Below are positions 1 to 8,600 of a stretch of DNA of 19,820 nt, one piece after another; position 1 is the stretch's first letter; each line of letters starts with the position of its first letter. This DNA comes from an uncultured Romboutsia sp. (GTDB taxonomy: Bacteria > Bacillota > Clostridia > Peptostreptococcales > Peptostreptococcaceae): positions 1-19,820 of the forward strand of contig CALESE010000155.1 in the NCBI GenBank assembly GCA_937907205.1, in the 5' to 3' direction. The position numbers and the translations under genes are program-made. The notes beneath the pieces were generated by a model. That model made no database searches, was not told where the DNA came from, and saw only the letters and a list, made by a program, of their open reading frames with translations.

Positions 1-356
1 TGACTGTTATATTTGTCCTAATAATAAGATTTTAAAATATTCAACTACTAATAGTAAAAATAAATAAAAGTTAGTTATAAGGCATATATGGCAAAATTAT
101 TTAGAAGAAGTAGATCACCTTAGACATAAGCCGTATGTAAAAAAGTTTACAGTAAATGTAAAGAAACAATTGAACGAGTATTTGCAGATAAAAAAGAAAA
201 ACATGGTATAAAATATACAAAATTAAGAGGTTTGTCGAGAATTAATATTGAGGTAAGCTTTATTTTCTCATTCATGAATCTAAAAAATTAGCCAATTGGA
301 TGTGGAAAGGCACATCCAATAATCTAAGGCTTAAGTCTATTTTTAGCATTTTATAA
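1..356 (+). pseudogene. IS1182-type transposase, decayed C-terminal remnant (5' end outside window)
   Basis: Translated in pieces, this stretch gives the typical C-terminal part of IS1182-family transposases: a cysteine-containing segment (DCYICPNNKILKYSTTN), then RHIWQNYLEEVDHLRHK, then the catalytic-end block TIERVFADKKEKHG, and finally LRGLSRINIEV followed by KKLANWMWKG. The reading frame is lost several times: there is a TAA at 65-67, the frame changes around 150-165, and it changes again near 285, so no functional product is possible. The last recognisable frame ends at a TAA at 354-356. The upstream part lies outside the window. The family call rests on remembered family motifs and the order of the blocks; the decay is seen directly. 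Confidence 0.8.
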
Positions 357-427
357 CTAAAAATCTTTATAAAAAATAAAATAGCCATCTTATATAAATT
401 AAAAATGGATATTTTGTCTACAATCTG

Positions 428-450
428 AGAGAGCTTAATGCTCTCTTTTT
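428..450 (+). terminator. Intrinsic terminator
   Basis: A perfect 7-bp stem (AGAGAGC / GCTCTCT) with a 5-nt TTAAT loop is followed directly by a T-run. It separates the IS1182 relic from the glycosyltransferase gene. It may originally have been part of the insertion sequence end. Confidence 0.75.
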
Positions 451-493
451 TATATTAAAAGCATATAATAAATAGAATTTATAATATATTAAA

Positions 494-1582
494 ATGGAGG
501 GGATATATATTAATACTTTAAGCCTTTGTATGATTGTAAAAAATGAAGAAGATGTAATTGGACGTTGCTTAAAATGCGTAAAGGATATATTTGACGAAAT
601 AATAGTAGTTGATACAGGTTCAGACGATAAAACGACAGAAATTGTAAAAAAATATACTAATAATCTGTATTATTTTAAATGGATAGAAGATTTTGCAGCT
701 GCAAGAAATTATGCATTTTCTAAAGCTACAAAAGATTATATTATGTGGTTAGATGCAGATGACATAATATTAGATCAAGATAAAGAAAAAATAAAAGAGC
801 TAAAAGTAAATATGGACAAATCTACAGATATAGTAATGATGAAATATAATACAGGATTTGATAGTGACGGAAATATTACTTTTTCATATTACAGAGAAAG
901 AATTTTTAAAAGAAGTAAAAAATTTAGATGGATAGGTGAAATTCATGAGGTTATACCTCCAGAGGGAAATATAATATACTCTGATGCGGCTATATCACAT
1001 AAAAAGTTAAAGCATAATGATCCAAAAAGAAATCTAAGAATATTTGAAACTATGATATCTAAAGGTAAAGTGCTAGATCCAAGACAAGAATTCTATTATG
1101 CTAGAGAACTATACTATAATAAAAGATACGAAGATGCAATAAATACTTTTAATCATTTCTTAGATTCGGGTAAAGGATGGGTAGAAAACTGTATTAATGC
1201 ATGTCAAGATTTATCATATTGTTATTATTCTATTGGTGAAAGTAAAAAGGCACTGAATTCTTTTTTTAGAAGTTTTGAATTTGACGAACCAAGAGCTGAA
1301 ATATGTTGTGATATAGGTAAACATTTTTTAGATAGAGAACAATATAACCAAGCTATATTTTGGTATGAATTAGCCTTAACTAGAAAAATAAATGAAGTTT
1401 CTGGGGGATTTATATTAGTTGACTGTTATAACTTTACTCCATATATACAACTTTGTTTATGCTATTTCAGAATCGGAGATATAAAGAAATCAAGAGAATA
1501 TAATGATAAAGCAGCCTCTATAAAACCAAATGATCCTGCTGTTGTATATAACAAGAAATATTTTGATAGTATAGAATTTTAG
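494..1582 (+). CDS. Family 2 glycosyltransferase with TPR-like C-terminal domain
   Basis: Predicted cytoplasmic glycosyltransferase of the GT-A fold; acceptor unknown. Residues about 8-110 carry the family 2 core: SLCMIVKNEED at the start of the Rossmann-like fold, VVDTGSDDKT at 38-47 for nucleotide-sugar binding, and the DxD-type metal site in WLDADD at 85-90. Residues about 190-360 look like tetratricopeptide repeats (YYARELYYNKRYEDAI, FRIGDIKKSREYNDKA), which suggests binding of a protein or peptide. The architecture is shared with common clostridial GT2-TPR proteins and, more distantly, with SunS-type peptide S-glycosyltransferases. The start is uncertain: the best ribosome binding site (GGAGGGG, 496-502) overlaps the ATG at 494, so translation may begin at the ATT codon at 509, just before the conserved core. 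A terminator follows the stop, so the gene appears to be transcribed alone. Confidence 0.82.
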   Translation: MEGIYINTLSLCMIVKNEEDVIGRCLKCVKDIFDEIIVVDTGSDDKTTEIVKKYTNNLYYFKWIEDFAAARNYAFSKATKDYIMWLDADDIILDQDKEKIKELKVNMDKSTDIVMMKYNTGFDSDGNITFSYYRERIFKRSKKFRWIGEIHEVIPPEGNIIYSDAAISHKKLKHNDPKRNLRIFETMISKGKVLDPRQEFYYARELYYNKRYEDAINTFNHFLDSGKGWVENCINACQDLSYCYYSIGESKKALNSFFRSFEFDEPRAEICCDIGKHFLDREQYNQAIFWYELALTRKINEVSGGFILVDCYNFTPYIQLCLCYFRIGDIKKSREYNDKAASIKPNDPAVVYNKKYFDSIEF

Positions 1583-1584
1583 TC

Positions 1585-1615
1585 AATAGGATTAAGTATT
1601 TTGCTTAATCCTATT
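1585..1615 (+). terminator. Intrinsic terminator of the glycosyltransferase gene
   Basis: A perfect 12-bp stem (AATAGGATTAAG / CTTAATCCTATT) with a 7-nt loop starts two bases after the TAG stop codon. The T-rich tail is weak (ATTTATT), so termination may be incomplete. Confidence 0.75.
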
Positions 1616-1766
1616 ATTTATTAAAAAAATTGTAAATTTAAAACAATACATAATAAATATTAGGATAGTAGTACTTTATATGTAAAAAATAAAAAAATTA
1701 TAGTAGTAAATTTATTTAATATGGACAACTTAAAAGTATAGATAATATAAAGAAAGGAATTTATTT

Positions 1767-1931
1767 ATGAAAGTAAAAAGAGAAGAATTAGATAATAATA
1801 AAGAAATAAAAAAATTATTAAAAGAAAATGACACTAAAATGGAAATAGCAAAAGAAATTGCATCTAATAAAAAAGTTGCGGATATATTAGGAGATAGATT
1901 ATCTAGACAAAGAAGATATCCACCTTGTTAA
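1767..1931 (+). CDS. Small hypothetical protein, 54 aa, with C-terminal Pro-Pro-Cys
   Basis: An ATG with a well-placed ribosome binding site (AGAAAGGA, about 1751-1758) opens a 54-codon frame ending in TAA. The product is highly charged and probably helical (KVKREELDNNKEIKKLLKEN), with no membrane segment or signal peptide. It finishes with an Arg-rich stretch and the tail RRYPPC, where Cys is the last residue and the only cysteine. I do not recognise the family. It is followed 25 bases later by a second small gene, and the pair ends at a strong terminator, so they probably form one transcript. The coding call rests on the ribosome site, the clean frame and the compact two-gene layout; the function is unknown. 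Confidence 0.6.
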   Translation: MKVKREELDNNKEIKKLLKENDTKMEIAKEIASNKKVADILGDRLSRQRRYPPC

Positions 1932-1956
1932 AAAATAATATATAGGAGTGAGTAAA

Positions 1957-2097
1957 ATGAGCGATAACAGATTTAGAAATGGACATTATGAAGACGCTCT
2001 ACAATACACAAAAGAAGTATTAAGTCAGAGCTCCTCTATAGAAGAAATAATAAATACATTTACTAAAGAAGATAAAGATGAAGATAAAGATGAATAA
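1957..2097 (+). CDS. Small acidic hypothetical protein, 46 aa
   Basis: An ATG preceded by TAGGAGTGAG (Shine-Dalgarno about 1943-1948) opens a 46-codon frame ending at TAA 2095-2097. The product is hydrophilic and ends in an acidic tail (TKEDKDEDKDE). The N-terminus contains SDNRFRNGHYEDALQYTKEV, which could form a single amphipathic helix. There is no signal peptide, no membrane segment and no cysteine. It lies 25 bases downstream of the 54-residue gene and directly ahead of a strong terminator, so the two are likely co-transcribed. I do not recognise it and propose no function. Confidence 0.6.
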   Translation: MSDNRFRNGHYEDALQYTKEVLSQSSSIEEIINTFTKEDKDEDKDE

Positions 2098-2099
2098 CA

Positions 2100-2136
2100 A
2101 AAAAGCTATATTGGTTTATAATCAATATAGCTTTTT
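2100..2136 (+). terminator. Strong intrinsic terminator after the two small genes
   Basis: A perfect 14-bp stem (AAAAAGCTATATTG / CAATATAGCTTTTT) with a 9-nt loop begins three bases after the stop codon of the 46-residue gene. The A-run/T-run symmetry makes it functional in either direction. Confidence 0.85.
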
Positions 2137-2447
2137 ATACATAATATAATAATGGATTAAATTATATATGTAAACTATATAAATATTAAAAATGGCATCA
2201 TAGAATATATTCTAGTAGGTCATTTTTGAAAGAAGCATAACATAAAGTTATCACAGAGTGTGCTTAATAGAAGTATTGTCTAATATATGAAATTTAATCA
2301 GTAATTTTAGATATTTTTATAAAGTATATTTAACAATATTTTTTATTGTATTATCATTCATAAATTTATGTGAATATTCATATTTATTATTTGAAACATC
2401 TTTATAAAAATATTAGTGAAATAAAAATTTTATGGGGGAATTTAAAA
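2137..2447. other. Intergenic region upstream of agaS with one imperfect hairpin
   Basis: No gene is visible in these 311 bases. A possible structure lies at 2188-2227: outer arms AAAAATG / CATTTTT enclose an inner palindrome TAGAATATATTCTA (2201-2214). The rest is AT-rich leader for agaS. No convincing -35/-10 pair, cre box or -24/-12 promoter could be picked out with confidence. Confidence 0.4.
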
Positions 2448-3641
2448 ATGGAAAAAATAGAACCAAGCTTATTGGGAATAGAAACTAAAAAATTAGAAAA
2501 TTGTAGTGGACTAAATACAGCTAAAGAAATAGTACATCAACCACATGCATGGAGAGAAGCTGTTGGAAATCTAGTAATAAATAAAGAAAATATAAAAGCA
2601 TTTTTAGATAATTTTTTTGACAAAGAAGATTTTAGAATAATACTTACTGGAGCAGGAACATCAGCATTTGCAGGTGAAACTTGTGAATCATACCTAACTA
2701 GTATATTAAACAAAAGAGTAGAGGCAATAGCAACAACAGATTTAGTAGCAAGTCCAAGAAATCATTTTATAAAAGATATACCAACTCTTTTAATATCTTT
2801 TGCAAGATCAGGAAATTCTCCAGAAAGTGTATTTGCAGTAGAATTAGCAAAGAAATTAGTAGATGATTTATATCAAATAGTTATAACTTGTAATGAAGAA
2901 GGTAAATTAGCTAAAAATACTCAAGCTGATGATAAAAGTTTACTTTTATTAATGCCACCACAAACTAATGACTTAGGTTTTGCTATGACAAGTAGCTTTA
3001 CAACTATGGTTTTAAGTGCTATTGGTGTATTTAATATAGATAATATAGATAATTATTCTAAAGATGTTGAAATATTAGCTTCATCTGTAGAAAAATTTAT
3101 AGATGAAAATTATTTTAAAGTAAATCACTTAGCAAATGAAAGTTTTGATAGAATAGTATATTTAGGTTCTGGAACATCTAAAGGAATAGCAAGGGAAAGT
3201 TCACTTAAGGTATTAGAATTAACAGCTGGAATAGTTAATGCAAATTATGATACACCACTTGGCTTTAGACATGGACCAAAGTCAGTAGTAGATGATAGCA
3301 CTATTACGGTAATTTATGTATCAAATGATGAATATACTAGAAAGTATGATATAGATTTAACTAATGAAATGTTACACCATAGAAAAAATGACAAAGTAGT
3401 AGTGGTTGGATGTGATGTAGATGAAGAAATAGCTAATAAAGCTGACTATTATTTTAATTTAGATAAACTAAATTATAGTGTTGAAAATGAAGCATTGTTA
3501 CCACTTCAGCAGATAATATTTGGGCAATTATTATCATTTTTTAAATCCATAAATCTTGGAATAACACCAGATAACCCTTGTCCAACAGGAGAAGTAAATA
3601 GGGTAGTTAAAGGAGTAATACTACACAATTTAGATAAATAA
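2448..3641 (+). CDS. agaS: AgaS-type sugar isomerase / deaminase with two SIS domains
   Basis: Predicted cytoplasmic enzyme of amino-sugar catabolism. AgaS proteins act on galactosamine-6-phosphate or related ketose/aldose phosphates to give tagatose-6-phosphate. The ATG at 2448 is preferred over the in-frame ATG at 2370 because a GGGGGA ribosome site (2434-2439) lies just before it and the resulting 397 residues fit the family length of about 385-400. Two sugar-isomerase (SIS) domains are visible. The first has ILTGAGTSAFAGE (65-77) and SFARSGNSPES (117-127); the second has YLGSGTSKGIARESSLKV from about 237, with the family motif GFRHGPKS near 272. The aldolase gene follows 24 bases later, giving an isomerase-aldolase operon. 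Substrate is inferred from family and neighbour only. Confidence 0.88.
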   Translation: MEKIEPSLLGIETKKLENCSGLNTAKEIVHQPHAWREAVGNLVINKENIKAFLDNFFDKEDFRIILTGAGTSAFAGETCESYLTSILNKRVEAIATTDLVASPRNHFIKDIPTLLISFARSGNSPESVFAVELAKKLVDDLYQIVITCNEEGKLAKNTQADDKSLLLLMPPQTNDLGFAMTSSFTTMVLSAIGVFNIDNIDNYSKDVEILASSVEKFIDENYFKVNHLANESFDRIVYLGSGTSKGIARESSLKVLELTAGIVNANYDTPLGFRHGPKSVVDDSTITVIYVSNDEYTRKYDIDLTNEMLHHRKNDKVVVVGCDVDEEIANKADYYFNLDKLNYSVENEALLPLQQIIFGQLLSFFKSINLGITPDNPCPTGEVNRVVKGVILHNLDK

Positions 3642-3665
3642 AAATAAATGTATAGGGGGTATAAT

Positions 3666-4541
3666 ATGAGTTTAATATCTACAAAACAGATGTTGCTTAA
3701 TGCACAAGAAAAAAGGTATGCAATTCCAGCATTTAATATACACAATCTAGAAACTATACAAGTAGTACTTAAAGCAGCTAATGATTTGAAATCTCCAGTA
3801 ATACTTGCAGCAACACCATCAACTGTAAAATATGCAGGGGAAGAATATTTATTGGCTATAATAGAACAAGGTAGTAAATTAAATAATATACCAGTAACTT
3901 TCCACCTAGATCATCATGAGAATGTAGATGATATAAAAAGAATAATAACATTAGGTTGTAAATCTGTAATGATAGATGCATCAAAACATCCATTTGTAGA
4001 GAATGTAAAAATAGTTAAAGATATAGTAGATTTTGCTCATAACTATGGTGCAACAGTTGAAGCAGAACTTGGAAAATTAGGAGGAATAGAAGATGACGTA
4101 ATAGTAAATGAAAAAGATTCATTTTTAACAGATCCAAGTGAAGCAGCTGAATTTGTTAAGTTAACAGGAGTAGATTCATTAGCCATAGCAATAGGGACAG
4201 CTCATGGATTATATAAAAGTGAACCAAAGCTTGATTTTGATAGATTAGAAAAAATAAGAGATGTAGTAGATGTTCCACTTGTACTTCATGGAGCATCAGG
4301 AGTTCCATTTAAAGCAGTTCAAAATGCAATAGATAAAGGTATATGTAAAGTAAATATTGCAACTGAGCTTAAAGTACCATTTTCTACATCAATAAAAGAA
4401 TACTTTAATGAACATCCAGATATATCTGATCCAAGACAATATTTAGTTCCAGCTAAAAAAGCAATGTATGATGTAGTAGTAAAAAAGATAAAAATGTGTA
4501 AAAGTGAGCAAAAAGCATATGATTATAACTATAAAATATAA
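3666..4541 (+). CDS. gatY: Class II ketose-bisphosphate aldolase (GatY/KbaY type)
   Basis: Zinc-dependent aldolase that splits tagatose-1,6-bisphosphate (or fructose-1,6-bisphosphate) into dihydroxyacetone phosphate and glyceraldehyde-3-phosphate. The start at 3666 is chosen over the in-frame ATG at 3648 because AGGGGG (3654-3659) is a good ribosome site for it and the protein then begins MSLISTKQML, as in the family. The length is 291 residues against a usual 284-290. Catalytic and zinc residues are in place: HLDHH at 80-84 (Asp82, His83), EAELG at 132-136, GTAHG with His180, and HGASG with His208. It sits directly behind agaS, so tagatose-bisphosphate is the likelier substrate. No phosphotransferase genes or tagatose-6-phosphate kinase are nearby. 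GatY versus KbaY cannot be settled from sequence alone. Confidence 0.88.
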   Translation: MSLISTKQMLLNAQEKRYAIPAFNIHNLETIQVVLKAANDLKSPVILAATPSTVKYAGEEYLLAIIEQGSKLNNIPVTFHLDHHENVDDIKRIITLGCKSVMIDASKHPFVENVKIVKDIVDFAHNYGATVEAELGKLGGIEDDVIVNEKDSFLTDPSEAAEFVKLTGVDSLAIAIGTAHGLYKSEPKLDFDRLEKIRDVVDVPLVLHGASGVPFKAVQNAIDKGICKVNIATELKVPFSTSIKEYFNEHPDISDPRQYLVPAKKAMYDVVVKKIKMCKSEQKAYDYNYKI

Positions 4542-4647
4542 TCAATCAATAGATCGATTATATAAATTAGCTATCATAAAAAGAATAAAATATTGTATTA
4601 AATACATTGATAGTATTTAAAATTTTCATAACTTTTTCTTAAAATAC

Positions 4648-4680
4648 ATAAAAACCTCCTTAGAATATGGAGGTTTTTAT
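4648..4680. terminator. Bidirectional terminator between gatY and the minus-strand gene
   Basis: A perfect 12-bp stem (ATAAAAACCTCC / GGAGGTTTTTAT) with a 9-nt loop lies between convergent genes and carries a T-run on both strands. A weaker imperfect hairpin (ATAATC / GATTAT, 4538-4561) overlaps the gatY stop codon but has no T-run. Confidence 0.85.
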
Positions 4681-4735
4681 ATAAACTCAAATATATATTT
4701 TATAATGTACAATATTTGGCACAAAAGTTAAGTTA

Positions 4736-5500
4736 TTAGATAATAGTATAGACTTCTTTAAGAGGTATAATAGATCCCAAGTCTAATAAATATTCATCAC
4801 TTAAAGATATTATTTTCTTATTTTTACTACTTACAAAATTAAGTATTTTTTCATAGTCTGGATGTTTTATTATATCACCATAAAACGCAATCTCATTATT
4901 AGATATAAGTCCACTGCATCCTCCAATAAAGCCATAATTCATATCAAATAAATCTATATGGCCTTTTCTTATCAACAAACAATCTATATCATATTTTATA
5001 CATTCATTATAAATACCTTCGTCTGAAGTTATTATAGAATTTTCATCTAATATACATATAGAACATTTTGAATATCCTTGTTTAACATTAATTTTTTGTA
5101 TATTATTTTTTTCTATATACTCTAAAATATTTTTATCAGTGTACTTAAAGTTATGTACAGCATATTTTCCCAATATAGCTACATTATAATGTATATTAAA
5201 AGGATATTTATATTGAATATCTGAATATCCTTTTAATACATTAAAGTTATGGCAACTTAATATATCTTTATAATATTCATATACATTAGGTGCTACAACA
5301 ATATTATTATTATCTAACTTACAAACACTTATATCAGGGTGATACTTAATTGCATCATATGTATTTTTACAATATGTAGTTTTTATTAATCTTATATTTT
5401 TATCTTTTAATTTATTTTCCATTTTTAATGTAATTCTTTTATCAACGAGTGCCAAAGTTAACTTATTACTAGTTATAAAAGAACTTTCTACGTATTTCAT
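4736..5500 (-). CDS. Probable DUF6873-type GME-fold protein
   Basis: A 254-residue soluble protein with no signal peptide or membrane segment. It resembles the clostridial family described as DUF6873, predicted to share the fold of guanidino-group modifying enzymes (pentein fold). Visible blocks are DAIKYHPDISVCKLD (49-63), VKQGYSKCSICIL (139-151), ITSDEGI (157-163), FIGGCSGLI (191-199), GDIIKHPDYEKI (208-219) and DLGSIIPL (240-247). Repetition of beta-strand plus charged turn is consistent with a repeated beta-beta-alpha-beta fold. The ATG is well supported by AGGAGA just upstream. Catalytic activity is unknown; I cannot assign a catalytic triad with confidence. It stands alone, convergent with gatY and divergent from the RND pump gene. 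The family name is from memory and should be checked with a profile search. Confidence 0.65.
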   Translation of the reverse strand: MKYVESSFITSNKLTLALVDKRITLKMENKLKDKNIRLIKTTYCKNTYDAIKYHPDISVCKLDNNNIVVAPNVYEYYKDILSCHNFNVLKGYSDIQYKYPFNIHYNVAILGKYAVHNFKYTDKNILEYIEKNNIQKINVKQGYSKCSICILDENSIITSDEGIYNECIKYDIDCLLIRKGHIDLFDMNYGFIGGCSGLISNNEIAFYGDIIKHPDYEKILNFVSSKNKKIISLSDEYLLDLGSIIPLKEVYTII

Positions 5501-5550
5501 AATATATCTCCTTATCTATAATATATAATTATTAATTTAACATAATATAA

Positions 5551-5562
5551 TACCATATGGTA
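5551..5562. repeat. Perfect 12-bp palindrome in a divergent intergenic region
   Basis: TACCATATGGTA is a perfect inverted repeat in the 174-bp region between the divergent GME-fold gene and the RND pump gene. It may be a regulator site for the minus-strand gene, but no factor can be named. Confidence 0.4.
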
Positions 5563-5594
5563 GATTATTTAAATGCTAAATTTAATAAAATATG

Positions 5595-5623
5595 TTGAGT
5601 AACAGATTAGCCAGTGTTAAAAT
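5595..5623 (+). promoter_or_regulatory. Extended -10 promoter of the RND pump gene
   Basis: TTGAGT (5595-5600), a 17-bp spacer, then TAAAAT (5618-5623) preceded by TG one base upstream (5615-5616), giving the extended element TGTTAAAAT. This is a good housekeeping-sigma promoter. The expected start is near 5630, about 45 bp ahead of the ATG and just at the edge of the operator described next. Confidence 0.65.
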
Positions 5624-5631
5624 TTTACTAG

Positions 5632-5649
5632 TGACTGACTGGTCGATCA
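5632..5649. promoter_or_regulatory. TetR-family-like operator at the RND transcription start
   Basis: TGACTGACTGGTCGATCA is an imperfect inverted repeat of form TGAnnGAC-NN-GTCnnTCA, the shape common for TetR/AcrR-type repressors of efflux genes. It lies immediately downstream of the -10 box, covering the expected transcription start, where a bound dimer would block initiation. No TetR gene is present in the window, so the repressor would act in trans. Sequence and position are seen; the repressor class is inference. Confidence 0.55.
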
Positions 5650-5674
5650 TAAAAATATTAAGGAGAGAATATAT

Positions 5675-8600
5675 ATGATTTCTAAATTTAGTGTAAAAAA
5701 ACCTTTCACAGTTTTTGTTTCAGTGATACTAGTTATTATACTAGGAATAGTCTCATTTACAGGTATGACAACAGATTTACTACCTAAGATTGATTTACCT
5801 TATGTAATAGTAATGACAACATATCCTGGAGCAAGTCCTGAAAAAGTTGAAGAATCAGTAACAAAGCCATTAGAAGAAGTATTGGCAACAACTAGTGGTA
5901 TAGAAAATATAAATAGTGTATCAAGTGAAAACTCTAGTATGATTATGCTTGAGTTTAATCAAGGTATGAATATGGATAGTGCAATGATTGATTTAAGTGG
6001 AAAAATTGATTTAGTAAAAGCTCAATTGGCAGATGAAGTAGGAACTCCTACACTAATGAAAATGAATCCAGACATGATGCCTATAATGGTGGCTAGTGTT
6101 GGTATAAATAACAGTAATATAAAAGAAACATCTAAGATTATAAAAGATGAAGTTATACCAAGCTTTGAAAGAATAGATGGAGTTGCCTCAGTTGATGCAA
6201 CAGGTATAATTGAAGAAACTATAAAAATAACTTTAGATGATAATAAAATTGAGAAATTAAATGAGAAATTAAAAGATTCAATTGATAATAATATATCAAA
6301 GTCAAAGGCTCAATTAGATGATACCAAAAAACAAATTACTGAAGGAAAGTCTCAGTTAGAAAAACAAAGTAAAGAAAAAAATGAAGAATTTATTAATGCA
6401 AGTGCTGCTCTTAATGAAGGAAAATCAAAAATTAAAGACGCACTTAACCAGCTCACTACAGCAGTAAAAGAATTAGAAAAACAAAAAAATGATATAAATA
6501 ATAAAAAGGCAATATTAGAAGATGCAATAAAAAAACAAGAAGAAAGTGGACTTAACGTTGATGATAAGCAAAAAGAAGCTTTGTCACAGCTTGAAAATGG
6601 AATAAATATTATTAATGAAAAGCTTAATGAAGTAAATAGTCAAAAGATAAATTTAGAAAAACAACTTAAAACTTTAAATGAACAAGAAAAACAATTAGAA
6701 TCTGGAAAATTAATTTTAAATTCTGAATTAAATAAAGCTTCATCTACACTTTCAAATAGTGAGGTAGAACTAGAAAAATCATCAAAAGAATTAGAAAAAG
6801 CTAAGGAAGAAGCTTATAAAAATGCAGATTTAGGAAAAAACATAACGAAAGAAAATTTAAGCCAAATTCTGTCAGCTCAAAACTTTGCTATGCCAGCAGG
6901 TTATATATCTGAAAATGAAGAACAATATTTAGTTAAAATAGGAGATAAAATATCAAGTATAAATGATCTAGAGGAGTTAGAACTACTTAATATTGAAGGA
7001 GTAGGAAAGATAAAAGTTAAAGATGTAGCTGATGTTGAACTTACAGATAACTCAGAAAGTATGTATTCTAAAATAAATGGAAATGATGGAATAATACTAT
7101 CTTTCCAAAAGCAAAGTACAGCATCAACATCAGATGTATCAAAGAAAATAAATGAAACTATAAAAAAATTAACAAATGAAAATAAAGATATGCATATAAT
7201 TCCTCTACAAGATCAAGGTGTATACATAGATATAGTAATAAAATCGGTTTTAAGCAATCTTATATTAGGAGGAATATTGTCAATAGCAATACTTTTTGTT
7301 TTCCTAAAAAGTATAAGACCAACTATAATAATAGCGTTTAGTATACCTATAAGTGTATTATTTGCAATTACTATGATGTATTTTAGTAATGTAACAATGA
7401 ATATTATATCTTTATCAGGATTGGCACTAGGTGTAGGTATGTTAGTTGATAATAGTATAGTTGTTATTGAAAATATATATAGATTGAAAAATGAAGGTAT
7501 GAGTGCTACAAAAGCAGCAGTAAAAGGAGCTACTCAAGTTTCAGGAGCAATATTTGCATCAACATTAACTACTATATGTGTGTTTTTACCAATAGTATTT
7601 ACTCAAGGATTATCTCGTCAATTATTCCAAGATATGGGCCTTACTATTGCATATTCACTAATAGCAAGTTTAATTGTAGCATTGACATTAGTACCATCAA
7701 TGTCATCATCAATATTAAAAAATAATATAGAAAAAGAACATAAGTTATTTGATAAATTTGTAAATGTATACGAAAAATTGCTTAAAATAAGTCTTAAGCA
7801 TAAATTTATTGTATTAACTGGATCTTTAGTTTTATTAGTATCAAGTGCAGTACTGACTATTTCAAAAGGGGCAGTATTGATGCCAGAAAGTGATAGTACT
7901 CAAATATCTGTAAGTCTAGAAATGCCAAAAGGATCAACAACTAAAGAGGTAAGAGATATGAGTGCTATTGTAATAGATAGAATTACAAAACTAGAAGATG
8001 TTGATACAGTAGGTGCACTTCAGAGTAGTGGTAGTCAAGGATTTATGTCTGGAGGAAGTAAAAATAGTGTATCTTTTTATGTTTTATTAAAAGAAGATAA
8101 AAAACTATCAAGCAAAGAGATAGGTAGCTTAATAAGTAAAAATACATCAGATTTAGATGCAAAAATAAAAGTAAATTCATCAACAATGGATATGTCAGCA
8201 CTTGGTGGATCAGGAGTAAATGTAATAATAAAAGGGAAAGACTTAGATAAATTAAAAGAAATAGCTAAAGATGTATCTAATATAATAGAAAGTATAAAAG
8301 GAACAACTGATATATCTAATGGATTAGAAGAAGGAGAAAGTGAAACTAAAATAATTGTAGATAAAGAAAAAGCAATGGATTATGGATTAACAGTAGCCCA
8401 GATATTCCAACAAATATCAGCTGGAATAAAAACTGAAAATAATGCAACTTCACTAAATATTGGAGCAAATGAGTATCCATTAATAGTAGTAAATGATAAA
8501 AAAGATAGATTAGATAGAGAGAGTTTAAGAAATTATAAAATAAAAGGAAATAAAGATAATAAGGAAGTAGAAGTTAGATTAAGTGATATAGCTTCTATAA

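Noticed and set aside
2188..2227. Hairpin upstream of agaS considered as a riboswitch or terminator
   Set aside because: The outer stem is only 7 A/T-rich pairs, there is no T-run continuation after the hairpin, and no known aptamer pattern was recognised.
2370..2447. N-terminal extension of agaS from the ATG at 2370
   Set aside because: There is no ribosome site before 2370, the added residues do not match the family, and a strong site precedes the ATG at 2448.
3506..3745. A minus-strand open frame of 79 codons
   Set aside because: It overlaps agaS and gatY, which have clear family motifs and ribosome sites. It has no ribosome site of its own.
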